Shown in pieces: positions 45,228-53,954 of a stretch of DNA of 61,520 nt. Origin of the DNA: Bacteroidota bacterium (GTDB lineage: Bacteria; Bacteroidota; Ignavibacteria; UBA10030); NCBI GenBank assembly GCA_021813905.1, contig JAKAJH010000012.1:1-61520 (forward strand), in the 5' to 3' direction. The notes beneath the pieces were generated by a model. It saw nothing but the letters and a program-made list of their open reading frames with translations, did not search any database and was not told the origin of the DNA. Position numbers and translations under genes: made by a program. The stretch's first letter is position 1. Each line of letters starts with the position of its first letter.

Positions 45228-46367
45228 ATGCAACAAGACAGACGAGGATTTCTGAAGACGACGGCGGCCGCGGCTGCCGGCACCGCCATGATCGCAACCA
45301 ATCCGTACGAACTGCTGGCAAAAAGCGCTCCTTCCTCGATGCGTGGGGGAAAGATGAAACTGACCTATCGGCCGTACACCCTTGAACTGAAACACGTCTT
45401 CACTGTCGCGGTGTACTCACGCTCCACCACTCCCGTCGTGCTAACAGAGATCGAATACAACGGCGTCACGGGATACGGCGAAGCGTCGATGCCTCCGTAC
45501 CTTGGTGAATCGCATGAGTCGGTGCTTTCCTTCCTCTCCAAGGTTGATCTCAGCAAGTACGAAAATCCGTTCGAGCTCGAGACGATCCTCGCGGACATCG
45601 ATGCGATCGCACCCGGCAATCCGGCGGCGAAAGCGTCGGTCGATATCGCCCTGCATGACCTCATCGGCCGACTGATGGGCCAGCCGTGGTACAACATCTG
45701 GGGCTATAGTAAAGACAAGACGCCGTACACTTCCTTCACGATCGGCATTGACACCCCTGACGTCGTCAAGCAGAAGACCCGGGAAGCCGCGGAGTACAAG
45801 GTTCTCAAGGTGAAGCTCGGCAAGGAAAACGACAAGGAGATGATCGAAGCGATCCGCACGGTTACCGACAAGCCGATCACCAGCGATGTCAATCAGGGCT
45901 GGACCGACCGGGAGAAAGCGCTCGAAATGATCCACTGGCTGAAGGACCACGGCGTGGTCATGGTCGAGCAGCCGCTGCCGAAAACACAGATCGACGATCT
46001 CGCCTGGCTCACCGAGCGCTCACCGTTGCCGATCATCGGTGATGAAGGCGTCCAGCGTCTCGCCGATGTGAAGAAGGCCGTGGGGGTCTATCACGGCATC
46101 AACATCAAGCTGATGAAATGCACCGGCATGCGGGAAGCGCACAAGATGCTGACGCTGGCGCGAGCTCTCGGCATGAAGGTGATGGTGGGATGCATGACCG
46201 AAACATCGTGCGCCATCTCGGCGGCATCGCACCTATCGCCGATGGTGGACTGGGCGGACCTGGACGGCGCATTGCTCATCAAGAACGACGTGTACGACGG
46301 GACCAAGGTCATCGACGGCAAGATCACGCTGATGGACCGGCCCGGCATCGGCGTCAAGCCGCTCTGA
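45228..46367 (+). CDS. Tat-exported dipeptide epimerase (enolase superfamily)
   Basis: A 379-residue enolase-superfamily enzyme of the muconate-lactonizing subgroup. Acid/base lysine motif KVLKVKLG (KxK, about residue 200), metal ligands in SDVNQGW (Asp), MVEQPLP (Glu) and IGDEGVQ (Asp), and the second lysine in INIKLMKCTGM. The late DWADLDG (DxD) and VGCMTETS patterns favour L-Ala-D/L-Glu epimerase-type dipeptide epimerases. The N-terminus DRRGFLKTTAAAAAGTAMIA is a twin-arginine signal, which places it in the periplasm; characterised relatives are mostly cytoplasmic. The likely role is converting murein-derived L-Ala-D-Glu. Exact dipeptide specificity is inferred. Confidence 0.87.
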   Translation: MQQDRRGFLKTTAAAAAGTAMIATNPYELLAKSAPSSMRGGKMKLTYRPYTLELKHVFTVAVYSRSTTPVVLTEIEYNGVTGYGEASMPPYLGESHESVLSFLSKVDLSKYENPFELETILADIDAIAPGNPAAKASVDIALHDLIGRLMGQPWYNIWGYSKDKTPYTSFTIGIDTPDVVKQKTREAAEYKVLKVKLGKENDKEMIEAIRTVTDKPITSDVNQGWTDREKALEMIHWLKDHGVVMVEQPLPKTQIDDLAWLTERSPLPIIGDEGVQRLADVKKAVGVYHGINIKLMKCTGMREAHKMLTLARALGMKVMVGCMTETSCAISAASHLSPMVDWADLDGALLIKNDVYDGTKVIDGKITLMDRPGIGVKPL

Positions 46368-46370
46368 TCC

Positions 46371-47033
46371 ATGGACAGAGCATTCCGCAAATACTTCTCG
46401 CAGGCCGATCTGGACCGCATCACCGCGGCGGTCCGAAGCGCCGAGGCGGCAACGTCCGGCGAGATCGTCCCGTACGTTGTGCTCCAGAGCGATGCCTATT
46501 TTGAGGCCGCCTGGCGCGCAGCCGCGGTTACCGGGGGCGTGATCCTGCTGCTCGGGATCCTCGTGTTTCTCTTCGTGGATGTCTGGCTCCCCCTGACGCT
46601 GTTCGAATTCATGGCCGCAGCGCTGTTCGCGGCCCTGGGCGTCTTCGCGCTCGTGCATGCGGTCCCGTCGCTCAAGCGCCGTCTCGTCGGACGCCGGCTG
46701 ATGGATCATCGCGTCCGCATGCGGGCGGAAGAGGCATTCCTGTCCGAGGAGGTCTTCAAGACCCGCGAACGGACGGGTATCCTGATCTTCGTCAGCCTGC
46801 TGGAGCACCGGGTGGTGGTCCTGGGAGATTCCGGCATCAACGCGAAGGTCACGCCGGAACACTGGAACGGCATCGTGGCGATGGTCGCGGAAGGGATGAA
46901 AACCGGCAAGCCGGCAGACGGCCTTGTCCGCGCGATCGGACGCTGCGGTGAGATCCTGGCGGAGCATGGCGTCCGGCGCCGTCCGGACGATACGGACGAA
47001 CTCTCCGACAATCTGAGGATGCGTAAGGAATGA
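46371..47033 (+). CDS. TPM-domain membrane protein, upstream partner
   Basis: A 220-residue protein starting with FRKYFSQADLDRITAAVRSA and EAATSGEIVPYVV, the beginning of a TPM (Psb32/YgcG) domain. Two membrane segments interrupt it at about residues 45-65 and 72-95. The domain then resumes with RERTGILIFVSLLEHRVVVL, GDSGINAKVTP and VRAIGRCGEILAEH. TPM proteins are linked to photosystem repair and envelope processes; phosphatase activity has been reported for some. It begins 3 bases after the epimerase stop and overlaps the next TPM gene by 4 bases. Confidence 0.85.
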   Translation: MDRAFRKYFSQADLDRITAAVRSAEAATSGEIVPYVVLQSDAYFEAAWRAAAVTGGVILLLGILVFLFVDVWLPLTLFEFMAAALFAALGVFALVHAVPSLKRRLVGRRLMDHRVRMRAEEAFLSEEVFKTRERTGILIFVSLLEHRVVVLGDSGINAKVTPEHWNGIVAMVAEGMKTGKPADGLVRAIGRCGEILAEHGVRRRPDDTDELSDNLRMRKE

Positions 47034-47752
47034 ACCGACTCGTCCCTGCCATCCTGCTGTTGTGCTTCGTCGGCGTCGCGCGTGCCGACGATCAGAGCGT
47101 TCCCTTTCTGAGCGGTCGCGTCAACGACACGGCCGGTCTTCTCTCATCGTCCACGGTTGCCCGGCTCGAGCAGGTGCTGAAGGCGGAAGAAGATTCCACC
47201 TCGAACCAGATTGCCGTGCTGACCGTCAATTCGCTCAACGGCGAGAGTCTGGAAGACTACTCCATCAAGGTCGTCGAAACGTGGAAGCTCGGGCAGAAGG
47301 GAAAAGACAACGGCGTGCTGCTGCTTGTGGTGAAGGATGATCGGAAGGTCCGCATCGAGGTCGGGTACGGACTGGAAGGCGTGCTCACCGACGCCGTGTG
47401 CAACACGATTATCCGACGCGTGATCATTCCGCAGTTCAAAGCCGGTGACTACGATGCCGGCATTCGCGACGGCGTCAGCGCCATCATGGCCGCGATCGGA
47501 GGAGAATTCCAGTCCCAGCCATCGGACGACACCGACAGCGGATCGGTCCTGGTGTTCGCTCTGGTCATGCTCTTTGTGATCGCCAGCGCATTCGGCCGGC
47601 TTGCACGGCGAGGCATCTGGTTCGGCGGCGGAGGATTCGGCGGATTCACCGGCGGCGGATTCGGCGGAGGCTTTGGGGGTGGATTCGGCGGGGGCGGCTT
47701 CTCCGGCGGTGGCGGAGGGTTCGGCGGAGGAGGAAGCTCGGGCGGATGGTGA
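47030..47752 (+). CDS. TPM-domain protein with glycine-rich C-terminus
   Basis: A 240-residue exported protein: signal peptide (residues 1-19, ending ARA), TPM domain (VNDTAGLLSSSTVARLEQVL, NQIAVLTVNSLNGESLEDYS, GVLLLVVKDDRKVRIEVGYGLEGVLTDA split over 47312-47397), a membrane segment (about 174-192, VLVFALVMLFVIASAFG) and a glycine/phenylalanine-rich tail ending GGGGSSGGW. This is the common YgcG-like architecture; the glycine-rich tail is probably extended. It pairs with the preceding TPM gene, as often seen. Confidence 0.9.
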   Translation: MNRLVPAILLLCFVGVARADDQSVPFLSGRVNDTAGLLSSSTVARLEQVLKAEEDSTSNQIAVLTVNSLNGESLEDYSIKVVETWKLGQKGKDNGVLLLVVKDDRKVRIEVGYGLEGVLTDAVCNTIIRRVIIPQFKAGDYDAGIRDGVSAIMAAIGGEFQSQPSDDTDSGSVLVFALVMLFVIASAFGRLARRGIWFGGGGFGGFTGGGFGGGFGGGFGGGGFSGGGGGFGGGGSSGGW

Positions 47753-47773
47753 CGCTGTGGGCTGGCGGGTGGG

Positions 47774-47821
47774 AATGTACGAGAGTACGAAAGTACGAAA
47801 GTACGAGCGTACGAGAGTACG
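47774..47821. repeat. 8-bp tandem repeat, AGTACGAA-like
   Basis: About six consecutive 8-base units, TGTACGAG, AGTACGAA, AGTACGAA, AGTACGAG, CGTACGAG, AGTACGGG, in the gap between the TPM gene and the converging HAD gene. A related phrase (CGAGAGTACGAGGATACGAAA read on the minus strand, in two parts) lies near 4542-4562. The unit is not a multiple of 3, so it is not coding. Confidence 0.85.
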
Positions 47822-47839
47822 GGGACACAGCGAACGGAA

Positions 47840-48442
47840 TTAGAGGATCGTCAGAGCCGCCAGATCTTTCTCGAGTGATGCCGCGTCGACGAATTTGATT
47901 CCCCGCAGGCCTGCGTCGACAGCGCCGTTCACATTTTCTTCCAGATCATCGATGAACACCATCCGTTCCGGCTGCAGCTGCTGGTCGCGGATGATCGCTT
48001 CGTAGAATTCCCTCCCCGGCTTCATCACTTTCAACTGATACGACACGTAGTGCCGGTGCAGATGGCGCAGCGCCGGCACGCGGCGGACGCTGCCGTGGTG
48101 GTGCAGCTCGTTCGTGTTGCTGACGAGCGCCGTTCGATGTCTCGCCGACACTCGCGCGACGATCTCCGCCATGCCGTCAATCGGTTCACGAATGATCTGA
48201 TCGAACGCCTCCACGAGCGCTTCGGGCGTGAATCGACCGTCGAGGATCGTTCCGAGACCATCCACGAAGTCGATCGTCGCGAACTCTCCCGATTCATATC
48301 GCCGTGCCCAGGCGCGGAGTGCGCCGGCGTACGGCGCGATCGCCTCCGGGCCGTCGAATCCCAGCGACCGCCAGAACATATTCACATCGAGACCCACCAG
48401 GACGTTCCCGAGATCGAACAGCACCGCCCGATCGTCCGTCAT
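47840..48442 (-). CDS. HAD-superfamily hydrolase, YihX-like
   Basis: A 200-residue haloacid-dehalogenase-type phosphatase. Motif I is VLFDLGNVLVGLD, with the nucleophile Asp followed by LGN rather than LDG, as in the YihX sugar-phosphatase and epoxide-hydrolase-N-terminal groups. Motif II ALVSNTNE, the lysine in VMKPGREFYE, and motif IV VFIDDLEENV are present. It probably dephosphorylates a sugar or nucleotide phosphate. It overlaps the metallophosphoesterase gene by 4 bases. Confidence 0.87.
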   Translation of the reverse strand: MTDDRAVLFDLGNVLVGLDVNMFWRSLGFDGPEAIAPYAGALRAWARRYESGEFATIDFVDGLGTILDGRFTPEALVEAFDQIIREPIDGMAEIVARVSARHRTALVSNTNELHHHGSVRRVPALRHLHRHYVSYQLKVMKPGREFYEAIIRDQQLQPERMVFIDDLEENVNGAVDAGLRGIKFVDAASLEKDLAALTIL

Positions 48443-49107
48443 CCTTTCAACTCCACCATGATGCGTTCTCCGATCTCAATGATCGCGTAGGATCCCCTCG
48501 ACGCCGGACCGCAGTTTACCATCGTTGTCGATCCGAGTGTCTCGATGCCGCGCGCTTCGTGGATGTGTCCGCAGATGAGCACGTCCGGCTTCCGGCGCTC
48601 GGTGAATTCCCGCACCGCCGTACTGCCCACATGCGCGCCGACGAGGATCCGATCCAGAGCGGTTCGTGCCGGGGGCGTGTGGGGCACAAAAACCATGCGT
48701 CGCGCCTGCGGCACGGAGCGCCATCCTTCCTCGCAGCGCCGCGCGATCTCCTCTTCAGAGATCTCATTCGGCGTCTTCATCGGCGTGAACGGACACCCGG
48801 CGACGCCGAAGAATCCCACATCTTCCACGAGAACGCCCCGGGCGTTCAGTCCGATCCCCATGGCATTGAACCGGTCATCGAAGGACGCATCATCCATATT
48901 TCCCCCGATCGCCAGCAGACGGGGCGTCATGGCGCTCAGGCGGCGAAGGGCGTCGGTCGCTTCCCCGATCGTTCCGCGCGTCGTCAGATCGCCGGCAATG
49001 ATCAGCACGTCATGATCGCGTTCGCGCGCGAGGATGCGCTCGACGACGGAGAATGAGCCGTGAATATCCGAGCATGCCAGCAATCGCATCATGCCGTGTC
49101 CGGTCAT
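48439..49107 (-). CDS. Calcineurin-like metallophosphoesterase
   Basis: A 222-residue metallophosphoesterase with all dinuclear metal motifs: CSDIHG (DxH), IAGDLTTRG (GDxx), IGGNMDD (GNxD-like), FVPHTPP (VxHxxP) and CGHIHEARG (GHxH). Such short proteins act as phosphodiesterases on nucleotides or phospholipids; the substrate is unknown. ATG 49107 overlaps the upstream stop (ATGA); MMRLLACSD five codons later is an alternative start. It is the middle gene of a three-gene run with the HAD gene and an unknown membrane protein. Confidence 0.88.
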   Translation of the reverse strand: MTGHGMMRLLACSDIHGSFSVVERILARERDHDVLIIAGDLTTRGTIGEATDALRRLSAMTPRLLAIGGNMDDASFDDRFNAMGIGLNARGVLVEDVGFFGVAGCPFTPMKTPNEISEEEIARRCEEGWRSVPQARRMVFVPHTPPARTALDRILVGAHVGSTAVREFTERRKPDVLICGHIHEARGIETLGSTTMVNCGPASRGSYAIIEIGERIMVELKG

Positions 49108-49916
49108 TTGCCCCGGAGAAGCGGGGCCGGGATGTTTCGATGCGGCTCCACGGGCGCGCCGTTCGCAAATCGCAGATCCCCGACCGTGGCCACGTTTGGT
49201 CCGGCGAACTGCGGAGCAGCGGAGATCCGACGGAAGATCTGCAGGTTCAAGAGCACGCTGAGCAGGACATACGGCACATCAGTCTGGTCTTCTCCTTCCC
49301 GCACGGAACAGATCTCCACCGCCACCGTATCGAATGAGCAGCTCAGGAGCCGGAAGTACCCGTCGTCCGCCATGATGCGCAGAAAGGCCGCGAACTGGTC
49401 GAGAATGTACCGGCCGACTCCCGGGGAGGCTTCCGCGGGCCTCTCGAGTTCGCCGATCTGCAGCCGCATCCACAGCTCGCGCACCGTCGGATCGATCCGC
49501 ACTGTCTCCAGGCAGGCAAAATACGGATGGCGGCCCTCCAGCCGGGGGTCGAGATGCCAGATGTCAAGCACCGGACCCGCTTCGCCGCGCCCCAGCGCGT
49601 CAAGCTCCGTCTGAATAAACTCTTTGCGCACCTGCCGCCGCTGATCGGCAATCATGTCCCGCGTCCGGTCAACGGTCCGGTCGTGAATGTACGTCGTCGG
49701 CTCGATGAGGGCCCGCTTCAGCATCAGCACCACCACAGGAAACATGATGACCCAGAAGATGCCGGAAATCCACGCCGCCTCCGGAAAGCCGAGATCGACC
49801 ATCCAGTAAATGCACACCGCGCTGATGAGTGCGTAGGCTGCGATGAAAGCGACGGGACTGCCGGCGGTCCACCAGTATCGCCGCTCCCGAAACGGATTCG
49901 TCTCGCGATGAGCCAC
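49104..49916 (-). CDS. Membrane protein of unknown function
   Basis: A 270-residue protein I do not recognise. Two membrane segments (about residues 20-38 and 46-66) are followed by a cytoplasmic helical region (ALIEPTTYIHDRTVDRTRDM) and a mixed domain to the end. GTG 49916 is preferred because GGAGGATCG precedes it; the frame continues to 50000 without a ribosome site. It overlaps the metallophosphoesterase start by 4 bases, so they are probably coexpressed. No catalytic motif is seen. Confidence 0.7.
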   Translation of the reverse strand: MAHRETNPFRERRYWWTAGSPVAFIAAYALISAVCIYWMVDLGFPEAAWISGIFWVIMFPVVVLMLKRALIEPTTYIHDRTVDRTRDMIADQRRQVRKEFIQTELDALGRGEAGPVLDIWHLDPRLEGRHPYFACLETVRIDPTVRELWMRLQIGELERPAEASPGVGRYILDQFAAFLRIMADDGYFRLLSCSFDTVAVEICSVREGEDQTDVPYVLLSVLLNLQIFRRISAAPQFAGPNVATVGDLRFANGAPVEPHRNIPAPLLRGK

Positions 49917-50026
49917 CGATCCTCCGCCGTTTGTGTACGACGCCTCCTCTGCAGACACGTGGGCCGGCCATTCCTGCCGCACCGCTCCGGAAGATCGCAA
50001 GAAGTTGAGTCATCCGAAAGCAGCCG

Positions 50027-50057
50027 TTGACGTTCGATGGACGCTTCGGTACTTTTC
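50027..50057 (+). promoter_or_regulatory. Bacteroidota-type promoter for the GT39-like gene
   Basis: TTG (50027-50029), 20-base spacer, TACTTTTC (50050-50057). The ATG at 50092 follows after 34 bases. Confidence 0.55.
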
Positions 50058-50091
50058 CGTCACCTTCCACCTCGCACCGGGGACTGTTCGC

Positions 50092-51624
50092 ATGAAACGA
50101 TTCCTCCGTGAGATCCATCCGGCCGTGTGGGCGATGTCGGCCGCGCTCTTCTTCTTCCACCTCCTCGTATCCGCCGTCACGGAATACGGCATCTTCCGCG
50201 ACGAGTTGTATTACATCGCCTGCGCCAAGCGTCTTGCGTGGGGGTACGTGGATCAGCCGCCGCTCTCCATCGCGCTGCTGGCGCTCAATCGTCTGATCCT
50301 CGGCGACTCGCTCGTGGCGCTGCGGTTCCTTCCATCGTTGGTCATGTCCGTCGTGGTCGTGATGGCGGCGCTGCTGGCCAAACGGCTCGGAGGCGGTCGG
50401 CGGGCACAGATGCTTGCGGCGCTCGGCGTGGTCGCATCTCCGCTGTATATCGGGTCGGGCAACTACTTCTCCATGAACGTGTTTGACATCTTCTTCTGGG
50501 CGGCCCTGTTCCTTCTTGTCCTCGACCTGCTGCAAACGGGAAACCGTCGGCGGTGGCTCACCGTCGGGATCGTCGCCGGCCTGGGGATGATGAACAAGTA
50601 CAGCGTGGGGTTCATGCTGTTCGGACTCGTGGTCGGACTTCTGGTCACGCCGGCACGAAGGCTCCTCGCGTCGCGTTGGCTCGCCGCCGGCGCGGCAGCC
50701 GGCGCCATCATCTTCCTCCCCCACGTCCTCTGGGAGGTTCAGACGGGCTGGCCGACGCTCGAGTTCATCCGTCACGCGCAGATGTACAAGATCGCGGAGA
50801 TGAACGTCTGGCAGTTCTTCACGGCGCAACTGATCGAAATGAACCCGCTTTCGCTCCTGCTCTGGGGTCCGGGTTTGATCTGGCTGCTCGTTCTGCCGTC
50901 CGGACGTCCGTACCGGGCGTTCGGCGTGATGTACGTGGCGGTGTTCCTTATCTTCATTCTCCAGAAGGCGAAAGCGTACTATCTCGGTCCCGCCTATCCG
51001 ATCCTGTTCGCTGCCGGCGGCGTCGCGCTCGAGCAGATCGCATCGTACGCGCGATGGCGGTGGGCCCCCGCCGTCGCCGCCGCGGCGATCACGCTCGCGA
51101 CGGTCATCATCCTTCCGTTTTCGGTGCCGCTGCTCCCCGTCGAGAGATTCGTGGCGTATTCCCGATGGATCGGCATTCAGCCGCCGCAGGAGGAGCGCCA
51201 CCGGTTCGGCGTTCTCCCGCAGCATTTCGCCGACCGGTTCGGGTGGAAGGAGATGGCGGATACGATCGGTTCGGTCTATCAGAAGCTGACGCCGCACGAG
51301 CGATCTGTCTGCGCGGTGTTCGTGGACAACTACGGTGAAGCCGGGGCGCTCGAGTTCTACGGCGCCCGCTCCGGCATCACGCGCGTGCTGAGCGGACACA
51401 ACAACTACTGGCTCTGGGGTCCCGGCGACGCGACGGGAGAAGTCATCATCGTGCTCGGCGGTGACCTCGAATCGACGCAGCGGGAGTTCGAGCGAGTGGA
51501 CGTGGCCGGCGAAGTGACATGCGCTTACTGCATGCCGTACGAAAGCAACCTGACGATTTACGTCTGTCGAGGCTTGAAGCGACCGTTGAAGGAACTTTGG
51601 CCACGGCTGAAAGCGTTTGGATAG
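50092..51624 (+). CDS. GT39/ArnT-like membrane glycosyltransferase
   Basis: A 510-residue polytopic enzyme of the PMT/ArnT (GT-C) fold using polyprenyl-phosphate sugars. The first periplasmic loop holds YGIFRDELYYIACAKRLAWG and YVDQPPLSIALLALNRL; the DE pair is the catalytic acid region of the family. About ten membrane segments follow to residue 360, then a soluble C-terminal domain (EERHRFGVLPQHFADRFGWK onward). It probably glycosylates a lipid or protein in the periplasm; donor and acceptor are unknown. ATG 50092 starts the first membrane segment and lies behind a clear promoter. Confidence 0.88.
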   Translation: MKRFLREIHPAVWAMSAALFFFHLLVSAVTEYGIFRDELYYIACAKRLAWGYVDQPPLSIALLALNRLILGDSLVALRFLPSLVMSVVVVMAALLAKRLGGGRRAQMLAALGVVASPLYIGSGNYFSMNVFDIFFWAALFLLVLDLLQTGNRRRWLTVGIVAGLGMMNKYSVGFMLFGLVVGLLVTPARRLLASRWLAAGAAAGAIIFLPHVLWEVQTGWPTLEFIRHAQMYKIAEMNVWQFFTAQLIEMNPLSLLLWGPGLIWLLVLPSGRPYRAFGVMYVAVFLIFILQKAKAYYLGPAYPILFAAGGVALEQIASYARWRWAPAVAAAAITLATVIILPFSVPLLPVERFVAYSRWIGIQPPQEERHRFGVLPQHFADRFGWKEMADTIGSVYQKLTPHERSVCAVFVDNYGEAGALEFYGARSGITRVLSGHNNYWLWGPGDATGEVIIVLGGDLESTQREFERVDVAGEVTCAYCMPYESNLTIYVCRGLKRPLKELWPRLKAFG

Positions 51625-51726
51625 GAAATCGGGCGACCCGGTCCGTTCTCAGATCTGCGATGAGCAGGTCGTGCGCGGGGAGCGCGTTCGCCCAATCAAT
51701 CTCACCCTTAATCGTACAGGACACTA

Positions 51727-52290
51727 ATGATCCGAATCAATGAAGCGGTTCCCGACTTCCGGGAGGATGCGTATATCAACGATGAAATCAGGAAGATCTC
51801 CCTCTCCGACTATCGCGGGAAGTGGGTCGTGCTTTTCTTCTATCCGGCGGACTTCACTTTCGTGTGCCCCACCGAACTCGGCGAGCTGGCCGATCATTAC
51901 GAGACGTTCCGGAAGGAGGGTGCCGAGATCATTTCCGTGAGCGTCGACACCGCGTTCGTGCACAAGGCGTGGCACGACAGTTCCCAAACCATCAGGAAGA
52001 TCCGGTATCCGATGCTGGCCGATCCGGCGCGGCGCGTCTGCAGCGCATACGGAACGCTCATCAACGATGAAGGACTGTCGCTGCGCGCCACGTTTCTCAT
52101 CGATCCGACGGGCGTGGTCAAGGCGTTCGAGTTTCACGACAACAGCATCGGCCGGAGCATCGACGAGCTGGTGCGGAAGCTGCAGGCTGCGAAGTTCGTG
52201 GAGGAACACGGCGGGGAGGTGTGCCCGATGAACTGGAAGCCGGGCGACAAGACGCTCAAACCGGGAATGGATCTCGTCGGCAAGATCTGA
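51727..52290 (+). CDS. Peroxiredoxin, AhpC type (2-Cys)
   Basis: A 187-residue typical 2-Cys peroxiredoxin. The peroxidatic Cys is in FFYPADFTFVCPTELGELAD (about residue 47), with the conserved Pro/Thr; the resolving Cys is in EEHGGEVCPMNWKPG (about 165). It reduces hydrogen and alkyl peroxides in the cytoplasm; no ahpF is adjacent, so thioredoxin is a likely donor. A strong terminator follows. No clear promoter or ribosome site is seen upstream. Confidence 0.95.
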   Translation: MIRINEAVPDFREDAYINDEIRKISLSDYRGKWVVLFFYPADFTFVCPTELGELADHYETFRKEGAEIISVSVDTAFVHKAWHDSSQTIRKIRYPMLADPARRVCSAYGTLINDEGLSLRATFLIDPTGVVKAFEFHDNSIGRSIDELVRKLQAAKFVEEHGGEVCPMNWKPGDKTLKPGMDLVGKI

Positions 52291-52316
52291 TCATCCTCGG
52301 CATCGCGGCGAGGACG

Positions 52317-52352
52317 AAGAACCCGTTCGGAATTCCGGACGGGTTCTTTCGT
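52317..52352 (+). terminator. Rho-independent terminator after the peroxiredoxin gene
   Basis: A 14-base stem with one mismatch, AAGAACCCGTTCGG (52317-52330) against CCGGACGGGTTCTT (52335-52348), loop AATT, followed by TCGTTT. Confidence 0.85.
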
Positions 52353-52557
52353 TTCCGGGACTTCTGCGGCTCCTCGGCGGGATATTCCACGGACCGGAGG
52401 CCGGGTTCCTTCACGTGGGATTCGCGGCGGACGGATGCGCGGACGATCACAGGAGTCCCTGCGAGGCGCAATCGGGACACCGAGCGACGGATCATCCTGG
52501 CGGGAATCACGTTCAGCCGTTCAGTTCTGTGATACGGTTTGATGGCGGGTCCACAGC

Positions 52558-52590
52558 GAAAAGGGCCGCTCCCCTGCCGGAGAACGGCCC
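52558..52590 (-). terminator. Terminator of the sigma-like/zinc-finger/Lon-like operon
   Basis: On the minus strand a 12-base stem (two G-U pairs; arms start GGGCCG and end CGGCCC) with loop GGCA is followed by TTTTCGC. It lies about 160 bases beyond the stop of the Lon-like gene. Confidence 0.8.
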
Positions 52591-52747
52591 CCCGCCGAAG
52601 CGATTTCCCCCTCAGAAACGCTTCGATCAACAGTGCGCTCCCGACTCCCCAGCGGAAGCGCACATCCATCTATCCTTGCAGGTGCGCCGGCATGCAGAAT
52701 AATCCGGAAGGATTGTCTGCCGCCATCCCGGGGGGCTTCTCCCTGCC

Positions 52748-53953
52748 CTACCAGAGATCCAGCGCGGCGCCCAGAAGGATCACCATCACGACAGCAACGA
52801 TCGGCCGGCGGTATCCCCAGATCTGCTTTGCGACATATTCCGGCCACGGAACGCTCTGAACAACCGTCAGCCGGCGGTCATGAATGATCGCCGTGAGATC
52901 GGTGGCTCCGATGATGTCCACCTCCGGACGCGGATCGGGCTCGTTCCGGAACTCCTCCAGCGCCGTGCGCGCGATGCGTTCCTGTCCGTGCGGAACGACC
53001 AGAGAACGGATCCAGGAGCAAGCGCAGGCGATCACCTTCTCCCGCAATCCGTCCGCGTCCACCGGAAGAAGCCGCCCTTCCTCGTCCACCTCGCCGGTGA
53101 CGGCGACATCCGGCCGAAGCACGATCTGATCCCGGATCTCGAGCAGCCGCAGCAGTTCGCTAAACACGGCCAGGGTCAGCGCGGCGCCGCACGATGCTCC
53201 CGCAATGACATTGGGCTCGTCGAACGCGCAATGCACGATCAGTCCGCGCGCGACATCCGTTCGCGCATACGCGCGCACCAGGGCGCGGGCGATGCCGAGG
53301 GATTGCCGCACCAGCCGGTGCTGGGATCCTTCCGGATCGATGGACTGATCGACCAGGACCTCGTCCGTTTCCTCCGATCCGCAGCGGAACTGCACCCCCA
53401 CCCGGACGCTGCGCAGCGCGCCGTGGCCGTTCTGCCAACGCCCGTCCAACAGCTCCCGTTCAACGACCGGGAGGTGTACCGAGTGATTGTGCCGGGAGAT
53501 GCGCGGGCGATCGATCGGCCGCCGTTCGGACGACTGCTTGGCTTCACACTGCCGGCGAAGACGGTCTTCCTCGGTGACAAGATAGGCCGCCGCTTCCTCC
53601 CAATCGGCTTCCGCGGTCCACTCCGGAAACCAGTCCGCCCACTGATCCAGCACGGCACGAAGGTGCCGGAGACACGACGGCCGCGTACCGGCGAACGGCG
53701 TGGCAACGATCGTGCGCAGGAACGGCTCGCGCAGTTCGGGCACATAGGCGGCGGGAAAGCCGGCGTGACCGCTTGCGACGAGCCAGTCGTGAAAGCCGGC
53801 GATAGCGCGAAGCTTCTGCCGGGGGCTGCCGAGGAGAGGCACCATGCGTGCGAGATGCTGGAAGCGCAGCTCCGCCGCGATCGGATCCGACTGCCCGTCC
53901 GAACGCGACGGCGGAGCGGAGAACGACGCGTTCCGCTCCATCGCAATGCCCAT
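52748..53953 (-). CDS. Lon-type (S16) serine protease domain with C-terminal membrane anchor, no AAA+ domain
   Basis: A 401-residue protein. The N-terminal ~200 residues are helical and unlike Lon (PRQKLRAIAGFHDWLVASGH). The C-terminal half is a Lon proteolytic domain: VIAGASCGAALTLAVFSELL holds the catalytic Ser (about residue 254) in place of GPSAG; then DVAVTGEVDEEGRLLPVD and GLREKVIACA with the catalytic Lys (about 306). The Ser-Lys gap is some 9 residues longer than in Lon, from an insertion before RPDVAVTGE. A membrane segment ends the protein (about 383-399, PIVAVVMVILLGAALDL), placing the protease on the cytoplasmic side. ATG 53953 lies one base after the upstream stop; ATG 53971 or 53941 are alternatives. 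Confidence 0.8.
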   Translation of the reverse strand: MGIAMERNASFSAPPSRSDGQSDPIAAELRFQHLARMVPLLGSPRQKLRAIAGFHDWLVASGHAGFPAAYVPELREPFLRTIVATPFAGTRPSCLRHLRAVLDQWADWFPEWTAEADWEEAAAYLVTEEDRLRRQCEAKQSSERRPIDRPRISRHNHSVHLPVVERELLDGRWQNGHGALRSVRVGVQFRCGSEETDEVLVDQSIDPEGSQHRLVRQSLGIARALVRAYARTDVARGLIVHCAFDEPNVIAGASCGAALTLAVFSELLRLLEIRDQIVLRPDVAVTGEVDEEGRLLPVDADGLREKVIACACSWIRSLVVPHGQERIARTALEEFRNEPDPRPEVDIIGATDLTAIIHDRRLTVVQSVPWPEYVAKQIWGYRRPIVAVVMVILLGAALDLW

Positions 53954-53954
53954 A

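Larger units (their letters stand above)
52291..52747. other. Gene-free stretch between converging units
   Basis: It holds one terminator for each strand (52317-52352 and 52558-52590). Between and around them I see nothing else; an open minus-strand frame at 52256-52669 runs through both hairpins and is not a credible gene. Confidence 0.6.

Noticed and set aside
49669-51399. 576-codon minus-strand frame across the GT39-like gene
   Set aside because: Rich in Arg, His and Asp with no domain; the plus-strand glycosyltransferase has membrane helices and family motifs.
52256-52669. 137-codon minus-strand frame between the peroxiredoxin and Lon-like genes
   Set aside because: It crosses two terminator hairpins and the end of the peroxiredoxin gene, and shows no recognisable sequence.
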